Positions 14,675 to 24,619 of a DNA stretch of 63,230 bases are shown here, piece after piece. Every line of letters begins with the position of its first letter. Position 1 is the first letter of the stretch. The translations under genes and the position numbers were made by a program. The DNA is from an uncultured Prochlorococcus sp. (lineage in GTDB: Bacteria > Cyanobacteriota > Cyanobacteriia > PCC-6307 > Cyanobiaceae): the NCBI GenBank assembly GCA_902520485.1, contig CABYNZ010000004.1, forward strand, positions 1-63,230. Reading direction: 5' to 3'. Below the pieces are notes generated by a model that saw only the letters and a program-made list of their open reading frames with translations, had not been told where the DNA came from and ran no database searches.

Positions 14675-15223
14675 ATGAAAATAATTCAATGGATCTTGAT
14701 AGCATTAATTTTCTTAAGCCCATATAAAGCAAATGCCTCTAGAGATTCTGATAGTTACGATGGCAACATCTTTCCAATATACGCAGGTAATGGGGCTATA
14801 GTTCCTCCCCAGACAAGTCTTCAGGAATCATTTAAAAATAAAAGAGTTGCAGTTTTATTTTTTTATCTTGACGATAGCTCGGATAGTAAAGCTATGGCTC
14901 CGATAATATCTGGTTTAGATTTGATATGGAGAAATAATATAGATATCATTGCTCTGACTACTGATGAATTACAGGATAAAGAAAAGTCTGATCTTAGAAT
15001 TGAACCTAATTTTTATTGGAACGGATTAATTCCACAAACCATTATTTTAAGTAGTGATGGTGATGTTAAATTTGATAAAAATGGAATGATTAATATTGAT
15101 GAATTAAACAAAGTTATAGGAGAACTAAAGGGAATTGATATAGAAGACACGACATTTTCTGTAGAAAGTTTTAATGAATACAACAGTATCATTTCTGAAA
15201 AAAAAAATAAAAACAAAAATTAA
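14675..15223 (+). CDS. Exported thioredoxin-fold protein (thylakoid/lumen type)
   Basis: Residues 1-22 form a signal peptide ending at ANA-SRD. The mature domain has a thioredoxin-fold pattern: strand RVAVLFFYLDDSSDSK (about 55-70), where the CxxC position reads DSSDS, strand IDIIALTTDEL, and the cis-Pro strand LIPQTIILSSDG (about 126-137). Lacking redox Cys it cannot act as a classic thiol exchanger. Such proteins are found across cyanobacteria, in thylakoid lumen or periplasm, and may be structural or chaperone-like. It is read with the DUF3685 gene and the CofE-like ligase gene (8-bp gap). Confidence 0.65.
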   Translation: MKIIQWILIALIFLSPYKANASRDSDSYDGNIFPIYAGNGAIVPPQTSLQESFKNKRVAVLFFYLDDSSDSKAMAPIISGLDLIWRNNIDIIALTTDELQDKEKSDLRIEPNFYWNGLIPQTIILSSDGDVKFDKNGMINIDELNKVIGELKGIDIEDTTFSVESFNEYNSIISEKKNKNKN

Positions 15224-15231
15224 TTAAAAAA

Positions 15232-16398
15232 ATGATATTGATAAATATCCTCCTAGTTATTTTAATTTTTTTAATTATTTCAGATTTATATATTCAAAAC
15301 TCACCCAAATCAAAGTTAAATCTGGTACCTATAAATTACAAAATCAAAAAGAAGGATGGTTTAAATGAATTAATTATTGATTTAAAAATAACTAATAAAA
15401 GTAAAACAAAAGAGACGATGGTTTCTAATATTAATTTTGAATTAGATTTTTTTAAAAGTAAAGGTAGCCAATATTGCCAAAATTTTAATTATCAAGAAGA
15501 TATTTACATATATGAAAATAATAAAATTAAGAATTTAAATAATTACTGGCCAACAAAAATTATCAAGTCAAATTCAGAATTATTTGTAAGAATCATATAT
15601 AAATTTAGCAATAATAATTTTAGAAAAAAAATCAAATATTTATGGTTAAAAATATATTGGGAGAACTATGGACATTTTGGTATTTCAAATAATAAGGATT
15701 GTTTCTTAATTAATTTAGATCGTCAAAAACAAAGGCCGAAAGAAGTTTTTGAAATTCCAATAAATAATAAATATAAAGCTTTAGCTATTAAAACTGATTT
15801 ACTTGGTTGCTTTGATAACCCAGTAAATACTGTGATTGAATACTGCAAAGAAATTGTAGAAAAAAATGATATTTTAACTATCGGAGAGAGTCCGCTAGCG
15901 ATTATGCAAAATAGATATATTTCCCCTCAAAATTTAGAATTTAGTTTATTTTCGAAAGCTTTATGTTATTTTTTTCACCCTACAAGTAGTCTCGCAACAG
16001 CTTGCGGCATGCAATTATTAATAAATAGAATCGGAGTCACAAGAATAACTTTTGCACTATTTGTTGGATGTCTCTTCAAATTAGTGGGGATTAAAGGTAT
16101 TTTTTATAGGTTAACTGGTTCAGAATCATCACTCATTGATGATATAAGCGGCACAGTTACACCTTACGACAAGAGTATAGTTATGGGACCTCTCAATGCG
16201 GATTTATTTTGTAAGGAGGTCTCGAACTATCTAAATATAGATGTTGCTGTAGTCGATGTTAATGATCTTGGAGGTGTAAAAATCTTAGCTAGTTCAAATA
16301 AAAAAGTAAATAAAATACTCAAAAGAAACTTAATATCTAATCCAGCTGGCAATGGAGATGAAAAAACCCCTATAGTATTAATAAGAGAAAATAAGTAA
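15232..16398 (+). CDS. CofE-like (F420-0:gamma-glutamyl ligase family) protein with membrane anchor
   Basis: A 388-residue protein. Residues 1-20 form a hydrophobic N-terminal anchor and 25-150 an unassigned beta-rich region. From about residue 180 the sequence follows the CofE fold: LAIKTDLLG, a loop with NDILTIGESPLAIMQ, then MGPLNADLFCKEVS and VAVVDVNDLGG. CofE adds glutamates to coenzyme F420 precursors. No other F420 gene lies nearby, so the substrate in this organism is open; amide-bond formation is a reasonable inference. The gene ends one base before the GNAT-like gene, implying co-transcription. Confidence 0.65.
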   Translation: MILINILLVILIFLIISDLYIQNSPKSKLNLVPINYKIKKKDGLNELIIDLKITNKSKTKETMVSNINFELDFFKSKGSQYCQNFNYQEDIYIYENNKIKNLNNYWPTKIIKSNSELFVRIIYKFSNNNFRKKIKYLWLKIYWENYGHFGISNNKDCFLINLDRQKQRPKEVFEIPINNKYKALAIKTDLLGCFDNPVNTVIEYCKEIVEKNDILTIGESPLAIMQNRYISPQNLEFSLFSKALCYFFHPTSSLATACGMQLLINRIGVTRITFALFVGCLFKLVGIKGIFYRLTGSESSLIDDISGTVTPYDKSIVMGPLNADLFCKEVSNYLNIDVAVVDVNDLGGVKILASSNKKVNKILKRNLISNPAGNGDEKTPIVLIRENK

Positions 16399-17454
16399 AT
16401 GAAAAAAGATACCTCTTATTCTTTTCAATCTAAAAAAGGAATGGAAGTAACTTTTGAAGAACTCCATATACGGCATATTAATCTTTTAATAGATATTAAA
16501 AATAAGGAATTGAATAATTGGTTTTTAAAGATGGCAATTATAAATACCTTTGATGACTTAAAAATCTTCTTGAATAATCTTAAGAAAAATAAAAATAAAT
16601 GCATAATTGCTATATATGGAAACGAAATTATTGGTTATTTTAATATTTTTCCTTTAAACAAAAAAGAGACTTGCTTAAAAATATCTAAGCCCAAGTTGAT
16701 TAATAGCAAGTGTTCTCTAACAGATAAACAATTAACTTTAGGATTGTTAAAAAAATCTATCTCAATAAAAGAAAACAAAACTTCAAGTTGGATAATTAAT
16801 TCAGATATAAATAATGTTGACCTTATATCAAACGCAAGAGAATTAGGCTTTCAACCGTTAGGAGAGATAATCCTTTGGGATGGTTCTGATCAAAATAAAC
16901 CTACAAATCAAAATACCAATGCCTATACATTAATTAATGAATTCCAAAAAATTAATAAACAAAATGTATTAAAAATAGTTAATTTCATAAGATCAAATCA
17001 ATCACCCTTAATAAGAAATATTTTAGATTTTGATCAAGACGACATTCTTAAAAGAAATAACTCTAATAGTGGTGCCTTAATATATGAAAATTCAGTTTTA
17101 TGTACAATTTTAAAAGATATTAATTATCAAAATGAGGGAATTTATACTTTAACAATAAGTAGATATTGGGATAATAGATTCAATTCTATTTTAAAAGAAT
17201 TTATAAAAAGATTTTTTGAAAAATCACCTGTTTCATATTTAAAAACCTATAAAGAAAATTCTCAATTAAATGTTTTTCTCGAAGAGTGTAATATTAAAGA
17301 AAAAAATCAAGAAATAATTCTTATTAGGAACACAATAATTAAGAATGAAGCCAAACAAGTAAATATAATAAACCAATCTTTGGAATCAATCTTTGAAAAA
17401 TTAAGTCCACAAGGTAATCCATATCCATCTCCTTTTCCATTAAAAACAAAGTGA
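16399..17454 (+). CDS. GNAT-like N-acetyltransferase domain protein
   Basis: A 351-residue protein, Lys- and Asn-rich. In the first half, [19 protein letters not shown] (about 74-92) looks like the central strands of a GNAT fold, and the stretch [26 protein letters not shown] (Asn pair plus ELGF) like its terminal helix and strand. The second half resembles a second degenerate GNAT unit ([12 protein letters not shown], then [18 protein letters not shown]). It ends [16 protein letters not shown]. Translation is probably coupled on both sides: it begins one base after the CofE-like stop, and its stop overlaps the GTG of ruvX. The acetylated target is unknown. Confidence 0.55.
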   Translation: MKKDTSYSFQSKKGMEVTFEELHIRHINLLIDIKNKELNNWFLKMAIINTFDDLKIFLNNLKKNKNKCIIAIYGNEIIGYFNIFPLNKKETCLKISKPKLINSKCSLTDKQLTLGLLKKSISIKENKTSSWIINSDINNVDLISNARELGFQPLGEIILWDGSDQNKPTNQNTNAYTLINEFQKINKQNVLKIVNFIRSNQSPLIRNILDFDQDDILKRNNSNSGALIYENSVLCTILKDINYQNEGIYTLTISRYWDNRFNSILKEFIKRFFEKSPVSYLKTYKENSQLNVFLEECNIKEKNQEIILIRNTIIKNEAKQVNIINQSLESIFEKLSPQGNPYPSPFPLKTK

Positions 17455-17912
17455 AATTTTGCAAACCCAAACCCAAGTCAATTTTAAGTTTGGATATAGG
17501 TACCAAAAGAATAGGATTAGCTTATTGTGATCCCCTCTGCATAACATCAAATATACTTCCAGCAGTAAAAAGATTTAAAAATAATCAAGAGATTAAAATC
17601 ATTAGAGATTATATATATGAATTTAATTTGACTGGGTTTATTGTGGGTATTCCGCTAGATGAGGAAGGTAAAATGACCACTCAAGCTATTGACTGTAAAA
17701 ATTACGGTCAATTACTTTCAAATGAATTAAATCTTCCATTTTCTTATGTCAATGAACATAGTTCAACTTGGGAATCTTCAGAAAGATTTGGAATAAAAAA
17801 AGATAAATCCGGATTGATTGATAGTTTTTCAGCAAAAATAATACTTGAACAATGGATCGAAGAGGGTCCTGAATTAGAAGAAATAGCTGGTAAACGTCAG
17901 ATAAAATATTAG
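17451..17912 (+). CDS. ruvX: Putative pre-16S rRNA nuclease / Holliday junction resolvase family (YqgF/RuvX)
   Basis: A 153-residue RNase H-fold protein. Catalytic acidic residues lie in [13 protein letters not shown] (Asp in DIGTKRIG), [10 protein letters not shown] (Glu) and [13 protein letters not shown] (Asp). VGIPLDEEG is the family's VGxP motif. YqgF trims the 5' end of 16S rRNA in bacteria; the resolvase role is debated. The start is GTG at 17451, overlapping the preceding stop by three bases, the usual sign of coupled translation. Length is normal. Confidence 0.88.
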   Translation: MKFCKPKPKSILSLDIGTKRIGLAYCDPLCITSNILPAVKRFKNNQEIKIIRDYIYEFNLTGFIVGIPLDEEGKMTTQAIDCKNYGQLLSNELNLPFSYVNEHSSTWESSERFGIKKDKSGLIDSFSAKIILEQWIEEGPELEEIAGKRQIKY

Positions 17913-17938
17913 TATTAAAAAGGATAGATAATTTTTAA

Positions 17939-18475
17939 ATGAAAGAAGCCAACTCAAATGATAATTATGATGCACAGACTCTTTTATTAAATGACTCAAA
18001 TGGAAACGAGCTATTTTGTTATCTTGAACAATTAGTAAGTATTGAGGGCCAAGAATATGCTTTATTAACGCCAGTTGATACTCCAGTAAGTCTTTTTAAG
18101 ATAAATGAAAAAGATGAACCTGAATTAATTGAGAAAATAGATAAAAATGAACAAATACTAAAAAATGCTGAAGCAGTTCTTCAAGAACATGATTTAAGAC
18201 TTATCAGATCAGCAGTTACATTAACAGTATCAGGAGAACTTGAAGAACCAATTTACGATGAATTAGAAGAAGATTACGTCGATGATGATAGTGAGAGTTA
18301 TGAATTGCTCGTTAACTTTAATCTTTTTGATCAAGAATATGGTTTATATATACCACTAGATCCTTTTTTTATTGTGGGTAAATTAAAAGACAAAGGTGCC
18401 TTATTAGTTGAAGATGATGAGTTCGATAGAATTCAACCTTTGATTGAAACTGAGCTTGAAAAAAGTAGTTCTTAA
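17939..18475 (+). CDS. DUF3727 (DUF1292-like) acidic protein
   Basis: A 178-residue, strongly acidic protein made of two related beta units. The first (about 14-50, DSNGNELFCYLEQLVSIEGQEYALLTPVDTPV) and the second (about 122-150, LLVNFNLFDQEYGLYIPLDPFFIVG) both have the 'xxEyaLl.P.d' pattern of DUF1292/DUF3727. An acidic linker (EELEEDYVDDDSESYE) separates them. The family is conserved in cyanobacteria and chloroplasts with no assigned activity; DUF1292 genes often neighbour ruvX/yqgF in bacteria, as here. It sits between ruvX and a YqeG phosphatase with short gaps. Confidence 0.8.
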   Translation: MKEANSNDNYDAQTLLLNDSNGNELFCYLEQLVSIEGQEYALLTPVDTPVSLFKINEKDEPELIEKIDKNEQILKNAEAVLQEHDLRLIRSAVTLTVSGELEEPIYDELEEDYVDDDSESYELLVNFNLFDQEYGLYIPLDPFFIVGKLKDKGALLVEDDEFDRIQPLIETELEKSSS

Positions 18476-18480
18476 AATCA

Positions 18481-18975
18481 ATGAGATCTATCCTAAAAGT
18501 CAATTGGGATTCAGACTTACCAATATATAATATTTCTCAATCTGAATTGCAAAAAAAAGGAATTAATTCTTTATTGCTAGATGTGGATGGAACTCTAGTG
18601 AATAGAAAATCTAATATTATCCCAAAAGCTGTAAAAAATTGGATCATAGAATCTAAAAAACTTTTCTCCTTGTATCTAATAAGTAATAATCCATCAAAAA
18701 AAAGAATCGCAAAAATAGCGAAAGAATTAAATTTAAGTTATAAATACAATGCATCAAAACCAAGAAAAAAAGCAACTTTGTCTGCTATCAAAGAAATTGG
18801 CAGAGAGCCAAAAAATATAGCCATTATTGGCGACAGGATTTTTACAGATATTATTGTTGGGAATAGATGTGATATAAAAACAATATTAGTTAAGCGATTA
18901 AATAGAGATGGCTTGCCTATAAAATTTAATTTAACTTTGATAATAGAAAAATTAATTTCTCATTTTATAAAATGA
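18481..18975 (+). CDS. HAD-family phosphatase of the YqeG type
   Basis: A 164-residue HAD phosphatase. Motif I is LLDVDGTLV (Asp nucleophile and second Asp), motif II is LYLISNN, the Lys is in NASKPRKK, and motif III is [14 protein letters not shown] with two acidic residues. YqeG relatives in plants and cyanobacteria are phosphatidylglycerophosphate phosphatases (PgpP/PTPMT-like role), which would complement the pgsA encoded earlier in this window; that link is inference. The gene begins six bases after DUF3727 and ends overlapping proB's ATG by four bases. Confidence 0.82.
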   Translation: MRSILKVNWDSDLPIYNISQSELQKKGINSLLLDVDGTLVNRKSNIIPKAVKNWIIESKKLFSLYLISNNPSKKRIAKIAKELNLSYKYNASKPRKKATLSAIKEIGREPKNIAIIGDRIFTDIIVGNRCDIKTILVKRLNRDGLPIKFNLTLIIEKLISHFIK

Positions 18976-20054
18976 AAACTTGGGTTATAAAAATTGGTAC
19001 TAGTATTTTAAGAGGAACAGAGGAAACATCTACAGAAGAAGTTATTGAAAACCTTTCTAGATCCTTTACAAATTTTCTTTCAAAAGGAAACAAATTAATT
19101 TTAGTAACTAGTGGAGCTGTCGGATTAGGTTGCCAAAAATTAAATATTAAAACGAGACCAAATGATTTAAGTACCCTTCAAGCTACTGCTGCAGTAGGTC
19201 AAGTTAATTTAATGTCCTTATACGATAGAGTATTTAATAAATTAGGTCATAATATTGCTCAAATTTTAATAACTAAAGCTGATTTCAATTCACGAGAATC
19301 CTTTAATAACGCTTCTAAAACTTTAAAAAAATTAATCGATTTAAATGTTATTCCAATAGTAAATGAAAATGATACCGTAGCAAATGAAGAGCTTAAATAT
19401 GGAGATAATGATACCCTCTCTGCTTTAGTTGCCTTGGCTATAAATGCTAACAAGCTTATTTTATTAACCGATATTGAAAATCTATACTCAAAAGATCCAC
19501 GTAATAATCAAGATGCGCAACCTATTAAAGAAGTTCATAATAGTGAATTAAAGGATATTAAAGATAAAAATAATCAAAACTCAAATAATGAATGGGGAAC
19601 AGGAGGAATTTCTACAAAATTAATTTCTGCAGAAATAGCAACAAAAGGAGGAGTCGAAGTCCAACTAGTTGATGGAACTAATAAAAAAAACTTAATTGAA
19701 ATTTTTAATGATAATAAAATTGGAACTTTATTTTATCCATTAGAAAAACCTATAGGAAACAAAAAAAGTTGGCTTTCACATGCAATTCAAACAGTAGGGA
19801 AAATCACTTTAGATGATGGCGCTTCATTTGCAATCAAAAAAAAAGGTGCCTCACTTTTAGCGGTTGGTGTTAAGAATGTAGAAGGAAACTTTACGATTAA
19901 TCAGGCAGTTAAAATCGTAAATACAAATGATAAAGAGGTTGCAAAAGGTTTAGTATCAATAAGTAGCGACAAATTAAGAAGTATCTTAAATAATAAAGAA
20001 AATAACAACTCCTCGATAATTGTCGTACACAGAGATGTTCTTGCTCTCTCTTAG
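18972..20054 (+). CDS. proB: Glutamate 5-kinase
   Basis: A 360-residue enzyme that phosphorylates glutamate in proline synthesis. The amino acid kinase domain shows VIKIGTSIL (N-terminus), VTSGAVGLG (about 44-52), [24 protein letters not shown] (substrate and Mg site) and [17 protein letters not shown]-terminal PUA domain (about 270-350) is present. The ATG lies within an ATGA overlap with the upstream phosphatase stop, so translation is coupled. proA is not adjacent. Length and domains are standard. Confidence 0.95.
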   Translation: MKTWVIKIGTSILRGTEETSTEEVIENLSRSFTNFLSKGNKLILVTSGAVGLGCQKLNIKTRPNDLSTLQATAAVGQVNLMSLYDRVFNKLGHNIAQILITKADFNSRESFNNASKTLKKLIDLNVIPIVNENDTVANEELKYGDNDTLSALVALAINANKLILLTDIENLYSKDPRNNQDAQPIKEVHNSELKDIKDKNNQNSNNEWGTGGISTKLISAEIATKGGVEVQLVDGTNKKNLIEIFNDNKIGTLFYPLEKPIGNKKSWLSHAIQTVGKITLDDGASFAIKKKGASLLAVGVKNVEGNFTINQAVKIVNTNDKEVAKGLVSISSDKLRSILNNKENNNSSIIVVHRDVLALS

Positions 20055-20074
20055 AAAAAAATTAAAACTGAAAA

Positions 20075-21109
20075 ATGCTTTTAAGTGATTTAGTTGATCT
20101 AATAAAAAAAGGAAATTCAAATTTTATTAGTGACAATATTTTTGAAGATTTAAATATAGATGATGCTGCCTCATTAGATGCTGCAGTTAAACATCAAATA
20201 TCTTTTTTAGAAGAAAATAATATCCTTAAAGAAAAATTAGATCAAACTAAAGCATCAGCAATAATAACTACTAATAACGATGAAATCGTTAGTGCCCTAA
20301 AGAAACTCAATATATCAAACATAATAGTTAAAAACCCAAGAATTGCATTTGCAGAAGTATTGGATTTTTTATATAAAACTATTAATTTCAAACCAGGAAT
20401 TCACGCTTCAGCGGTTATAGATAAAACAGCAATAATTGGAGCAGATTGCCATATTGGACCTAATGTCTATATAGGAGAAAATACTGTAATTGGTGACAAT
20501 AATCGTATTCTTTCTGGAGCATCAATTTTAGGCAATGTTCTAATAGGAAGCAATAATATAATTCATCCAAATTGTGTTATTTATGAAAATACCACTCTAA
20601 AAAATAATTGTGTAATTAATTCAAATTCTGTTATTGGATCAGAGGGATTTGGTTTTATTCCTAAAAATGGCAAATGGGTAAAGATGCCTCAAAAGGGTGG
20701 TGTAAAAATAATGAGTTTTGTTGAAATTGGAACGAATTGTTGTATTGATAGGCCCGCAGTTGGATTTACTTTTATTGATGAGGGAACAAAATTAGATAAT
20801 TTAATACAAATAGGTCATGGAGTTAAAATTGGAAAGAATTGTGCATTTGCAGCTCAAGTTGGTATAGCTGGAGGAGCAAATATTGGAGATGGTGTTATTT
20901 TGGCAGGGCAAGTAGGAGTCAATAATAGAGTAAAAGTTGGGAATAATGTCATTGCAAGTTCAAAATGCGGAATCCATTGTGATATAGAAGATGGCAAGGT
21001 AATTAGTGGTTTCCCCGCGATGGAAAATAAATCATGGCTAAGGAGTTCAAGTATTTTTAAAAAATTACCAGAATTAGCCAAAAAACTTAGACAACTAGAC
21101 AAGCAATAA
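20075..21109 (+). CDS. lpxD: UDP-3-O-acylglucosamine N-acyltransferase
   Basis: A 344-residue left-handed beta-helix acyltransferase that adds the second acyl chain in lipid A synthesis. The N-terminal uridine-binding domain (1-100) is followed by hexapeptide repeats (IIGADCHIGPNVYIGEN through GDGVILAGQVGVNNRVKVG) and the catalytic His in NLIQIGHGVKIG (about 248). The C-terminal helices are present. It is in line with proB (20 bp) and leuB (29 bp), an arrangement of convenience rather than a shared pathway. Its presence implies the cell makes at least part of lipid A. Confidence 0.93.
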   Translation: MLLSDLVDLIKKGNSNFISDNIFEDLNIDDAASLDAAVKHQISFLEENNILKEKLDQTKASAIITTNNDEIVSALKKLNISNIIVKNPRIAFAEVLDFLYKTINFKPGIHASAVIDKTAIIGADCHIGPNVYIGENTVIGDNNRILSGASILGNVLIGSNNIIHPNCVIYENTTLKNNCVINSNSVIGSEGFGFIPKNGKWVKMPQKGGVKIMSFVEIGTNCCIDRPAVGFTFIDEGTKLDNLIQIGHGVKIGKNCAFAAQVGIAGGANIGDGVILAGQVGVNNRVKVGNNVIASSKCGIHCDIEDGKVISGFPAMENKSWLRSSSIFKKLPELAKKLRQLDKQ

Positions 21110-21138
21110 TTTATTGTTCTTATTAAACAAAAATTTAA

Positions 21139-22212
21139 ATGAAGAAATATAAGATAGTTTTATTGTCAGGGGACGGAATTGGACCAGAGATTTCAGAAGT
21201 TTCAAAAAAAGTTATAAAAAAGCTTTCAAAAAATCATAATTTCGATATTGAGATTATTGAAGAATTATTTGGAGGGATAGCTTATGAAAAATATGGGAGT
21301 CCTGCTCCAGATAAGACACTTGATCAATGCAAAAAAAGTGATGCTGTACTTTTAGCATGTGTAGGAGATATTAAATATGACTCTCTTGCAAGAGAATTAA
21401 GGCCAGAAAGTGGATTACTAAAGTTAAGATCCGCCCTAAACCTCTTCGCAAATATCAGGCCTGTCAAAATAAGAAAATCTCTACTAGATGCAAGTACATT
21501 AAAAAAAGAAATCGTTGAGCATGTAGATCTTATTGTTGTAAGAGAATTAATAGGGGGAATTTATTTTGGAAAACCAAGAGGACATATAACAGATACAAAA
21601 ATCCCAAAAGCTTTCAATACGATGGTTTATGATTCGGCCGAGATAGAGAGAATAACAGAAATAGCAATAAAAATTGCTAACCAAAGAAATAAAAAAATAT
21701 GTTCTGTTGATAAATCAAACGTTCTTGAGGTTAGTCAATTATGGAGAGATACAGTTTTAAATATCACCTCAAAAGATAAAAATATATCTCTAAGCAATAT
21801 GTACGTTGATAATGCAGCAATGCAATTAGTAAGAGATCCTGGTCAATTTGATGTAATTTTAACAAGTAATTTATTTGGAGATATTTTAAGCGACTTAGCC
21901 GCAATGTTAACTGGTTCTATTGGTATGCTTCCTTCTGCTTCTCTAAACAATGATGGTCCAGGAGTTTTTGAACCGGTTCATGGTTCGGCTCCTGATATAG
22001 CTGGTAAAAACATAGCGAATCCTATTGCAATGCTTTTATCTGCTTCCATGATGTTAAAAATTGGATTAAATGAAGAAGAAGCTGCAGAAAATTTAGAAAC
22101 TGCCATTGATAAAGTTTTATCAAAAGGATTTAGAACAGCCGATTTAGCTGATCGGTCTTCCGAAGTATTATCTTGCAGTGAAATCGGAGATAAAATAATG
22201 GATGAAATTTAA
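21139..22212 (+). CDS. leuB: 3-isopropylmalate dehydrogenase
   Basis: A 357-residue beta-decarboxylating dehydrogenase of leucine synthesis, NAD- and Mg-dependent. LLSGDGIGPEI (N-terminus), RPESGLLKLRSALNLFANIRPVK (substrate arginines, about 92-115), DLIVVRELIGGIYFGKPRG (about 136) and NLFGDILSDLAAMLTGSIGMLPSASL (metal Asp residues and NAD loop, about 251-275) all match. GSAPDIAGKNIANP marks the adenosine pocket of LeuB rather than isocitrate dehydrogenase. Length is as expected. Confidence 0.96.
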   Translation: MKKYKIVLLSGDGIGPEISEVSKKVIKKLSKNHNFDIEIIEELFGGIAYEKYGSPAPDKTLDQCKKSDAVLLACVGDIKYDSLARELRPESGLLKLRSALNLFANIRPVKIRKSLLDASTLKKEIVEHVDLIVVRELIGGIYFGKPRGHITDTKIPKAFNTMVYDSAEIERITEIAIKIANQRNKKICSVDKSNVLEVSQLWRDTVLNITSKDKNISLSNMYVDNAAMQLVRDPGQFDVILTSNLFGDILSDLAAMLTGSIGMLPSASLNNDGPGVFEPVHGSAPDIAGKNIANPIAMLLSASMMLKIGLNEEEAAENLETAIDKVLSKGFRTADLADRSSEVLSCSEIGDKIMDEI

Positions 22213-22301
22213 AAAAAAATTAATAAATAAAAAAATATTTTTAAGTAAAACATAAAGTTGGCATATGACCTGTCAGAATCATTAGATATTGTTTTTAAAA
22301 A

Positions 22302-23198
22302 ATGTCAAAACGTCATCCAGTAGTCGCTGTAACAGGATCTTCAGGAGCAGGAACAAGTACAGTAAAAAGAGCCTTTGAGCATATTTTTGCCAGAGAAGAT
22401 ATTGTTCCCGCAGTTGTAGAAGGTGATAGTTACCACAGATTTGAAAGAATGCCTATGAAAAAAGCGATGGCAGACGCTCTTTCAAAAGGTGAAAATTTCT
22501 CTCATTTTGGTCCCGAGGCTAATCTTTTTGACAAATTAGAAGAACTTTTTAAGATCTATGGTGAAACTGGAGGAGGAAAAAAAAGATATTATCTACATAG
22601 TCTTGAAGAAGCAGAAGAACATAATACAAGACTTGGGACATCCCTAGAACCTGGGCAATTTACTCCATGGGAAGATATTCCTGAGGGAACAGACGTACTT
22701 TTTTATGAAGGTTTGCATGGCGGGGTAGAAGGTGATGGATACAATGTGGCATCCTATGCTGATTTACTTGTTGGCGTTGTTCCGATAACAAATTTAGAGT
22801 GGATTCAAAAAATCCATAGAGATAACGCAGAAAGAGGTTACTCAGCGGAAACCATTGTGGATACGATATTGAGAAGAATGCCTGATTATATAAATCACAT
22901 TTGCCCACAATTCAGCAAAACTGATATTAATTTCCAAAGAATTCCCACAATTGACACTTCAAATCCTTTCATATGCAGAAATATCCCAACTCCTGATGAG
23001 AGCTTTGTGATCATACATTTCAGAAAAGGGGCAAGAGAGAAATGGGGTATTGATTTTCAATACTTGCTTGGAATGATTAACGATTCATTCATGTCAAGTC
23101 CAACAAGTATCGTTGTAAATGGTGGAAAAATGGGATTCGCAATGGAACTAATTCTTACTCCAATAATTCATAAAATGATTGAGGAGAAAAATAAATAA
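22302..23198 (+). CDS. prk: Phosphoribulokinase, class I (proteobacterial type)
   Basis: A 298-residue kinase that makes ribulose-1,5-bisphosphate for Rubisco. P-loop TGSSGAGTST (about 11-20), VEGDSYHRF (substrate Asp region), FYEGLHGG (about 143-150), VPITNLEWIQKIHRD and QFSKTDINFQRIPTIDTSNPF are near-identical in pattern to the octameric proteobacterial enzyme of Rhodobacter. The class II form of plants and beta-cyanobacteria, with thioredoxin-regulated Cys near the P-loop, looks quite different. Allosteric control by NADH/AMP rather than CP12 and thioredoxin is expected from the class. It stands with a 90-bp leader after leuB. Confidence 0.95.
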   Translation: MSKRHPVVAVTGSSGAGTSTVKRAFEHIFAREDIVPAVVEGDSYHRFERMPMKKAMADALSKGENFSHFGPEANLFDKLEELFKIYGETGGGKKRYYLHSLEEAEEHNTRLGTSLEPGQFTPWEDIPEGTDVLFYEGLHGGVEGDGYNVASYADLLVGVVPITNLEWIQKIHRDNAERGYSAETIVDTILRRMPDYINHICPQFSKTDINFQRIPTIDTSNPFICRNIPTPDESFVIIHFRKGAREKWGIDFQYLLGMINDSFMSSPTSIVVNGGKMGFAMELILTPIIHKMIEEKNK

Positions 23199-23338
23199 TA
23201 ATTAATTTTCGATTATCAACTCAGATCATTATTTTTTAACTTTGAGAAGTTTCTAATTCAGAAAATCTCAAATTTTTATATATCTTTCTTGATAAAAGTA
23301 CCTTACTTAGATTTAAATAGAAAAAAACAGAGAAAGTT

Positions 23339-24220
23339 GTGTCATTAATCGACTGGTTTGCCGCAAGGCGTAAAGATCAATTTGTTGGGAAAGTTTCCCA
23401 AGATACTGACGAAGGAGATGGTTTGTGGGTTAAATGTTCAGAGTGTTCGCAAGTAGCCTATAGAAAAGACCTAATTTCAAATTTCAATGTTTGTAGTAAT
23501 TGTGGACACCACAATAGGATTAATAGCGATGAAAGGATAAATATAATTGCTGATAAAAATTCATTCAAAGAATTTGATAGTTCACTAAGTCCTACAGATC
23601 CTTTGGGTTTTAAAGATAGAAGAGCTTATGCTGATCGAATTAAAGAAAGTCAAGCAGGTACAGGTTTAAGAGATGGAGTCGTAACAGGTATCTGTTCTGT
23701 GAATTCAATGCCTTTAGCATTAGCTGTTATGGATTTTAGATTTATGGGAGGATCCATGGGTTCAGTAGTTGGTGAAAAAATTACAAGGATAATTGAAAGA
23801 GCAACTTTGGAAAATTTTCCAATTCTTATTGTTTGCGCATCAGGAGGAGCAAGGATGCAAGAAGGTATGTTAAGTCTCATGCAAATGGCAAAAATATCTG
23901 GAGCACTAAAAAAACATAAAGAGAAAAATCTCCTATATATGCCCTTGTTAACTCATCCAACTACTGGGGGGGTAACAGCCAGCTTTGCGATGTTAGGTGA
24001 TTTAATTTTGGCGGAACCTAAAGCACTTATTGGATTTGCTGGAAGAAGGGTTATAGAACAAACATTAAGAGAAAAATTACCCGATAATTTTCAAACAGCT
24101 GAATATCTACTTGAGCATGGTTTTGTTGATGTAATAGTAAAAAGGAAAGATCTCAAGGATACTCTGACTAAAATTTTAAAAATTCATGGCGTAAAAGAAC
24201 TTGCAGAAGCAAATATATAA
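23339..24220 (+). CDS. accD: Acetyl-CoA carboxylase carboxyltransferase beta subunit
   Basis: A 293-residue subunit of the enzyme that makes malonyl-CoA for fatty acids. The N-terminal zinc ribbon [20 protein letters not shown]...C (about 33-55, two CxxC pairs) is typical, and the crotonase-like core has [17 protein letters not shown] (oxyanion hole region), [10 protein letters not shown] and [12 protein letters not shown]. The start is GTG at 23339, with no nearby ATG in frame. The partner accA is not in the window. The following secreted-protein gene starts one base after the stop. Confidence 0.95.
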   Translation: MSLIDWFAARRKDQFVGKVSQDTDEGDGLWVKCSECSQVAYRKDLISNFNVCSNCGHHNRINSDERINIIADKNSFKEFDSSLSPTDPLGFKDRRAYADRIKESQAGTGLRDGVVTGICSVNSMPLALAVMDFRFMGGSMGSVVGEKITRIIERATLENFPILIVCASGGARMQEGMLSLMQMAKISGALKKHKEKNLLYMPLLTHPTTGGVTASFAMLGDLILAEPKALIGFAGRRVIEQTLREKLPDNFQTAEYLLEHGFVDVIVKRKDLKDTLTKILKIHGVKELAEANI

Positions 24221-24221
24221 A

Positions 24222-24599
24222 ATGAGAATAATTTCTAATTTATTTTATTTTTCTTTAAGCCTTCTACTCTTTATTTTTAACTTTGCCTCCTATTCATATG
24301 CGATAGGAAATGTTGACTGGGTCCTACTAAAAGAGAATGATGATGGGAAAGAATGGCTTGATAAAGGGAGTATTAAGTCGCTCCCAAATGGTGAAATAAG
24401 TGTATTAACAAAGTTCTTTAAGAATCCAACTAATTCTGATGATGATGATGGAGAGTTATCACTTTATGTAATGAGAATTAATTGCAATGAAAAAAAGTTC
24501 AAAGATACATCAATAAATGGAATTCCACAATTCAATTCAAAATGGCAAACTTCTAATAATGATGAACTTATAGATGTTGTTATTGAAAATAGCTGTTGA
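24222..24599 (+). CDS. Secreted hypothetical protein (125 aa)
   Basis: I use ATG 24222, one base after the accD stop, rather than the earlier TTG inside accD. Residues 1-30 form a signal peptide with a long hydrophobic core ending near SYA-IGN. The mature part is about 95 residues with a WVLLKENDDGKEWLDKGSI opening, an acidic DDDD loop and two Cys (INCNEK and the final Cys) that may pair. Small exported proteins with this WxxxxxxxxGxxWxD pattern are common in picocyanobacteria, with unknown function. It is coupled to accD only by position. Confidence 0.55.
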   Translation: MRIISNLFYFSLSLLLFIFNFASYSYAIGNVDWVLLKENDDGKEWLDKGSIKSLPNGEISVLTKFFKNPTNSDDDDGELSLYVMRINCNEKKFKDTSINGIPQFNSKWQTSNNDELIDVVIENSC

Positions 24600-24619
24600 G
24601 AGTTTACTAATGAATAAGA

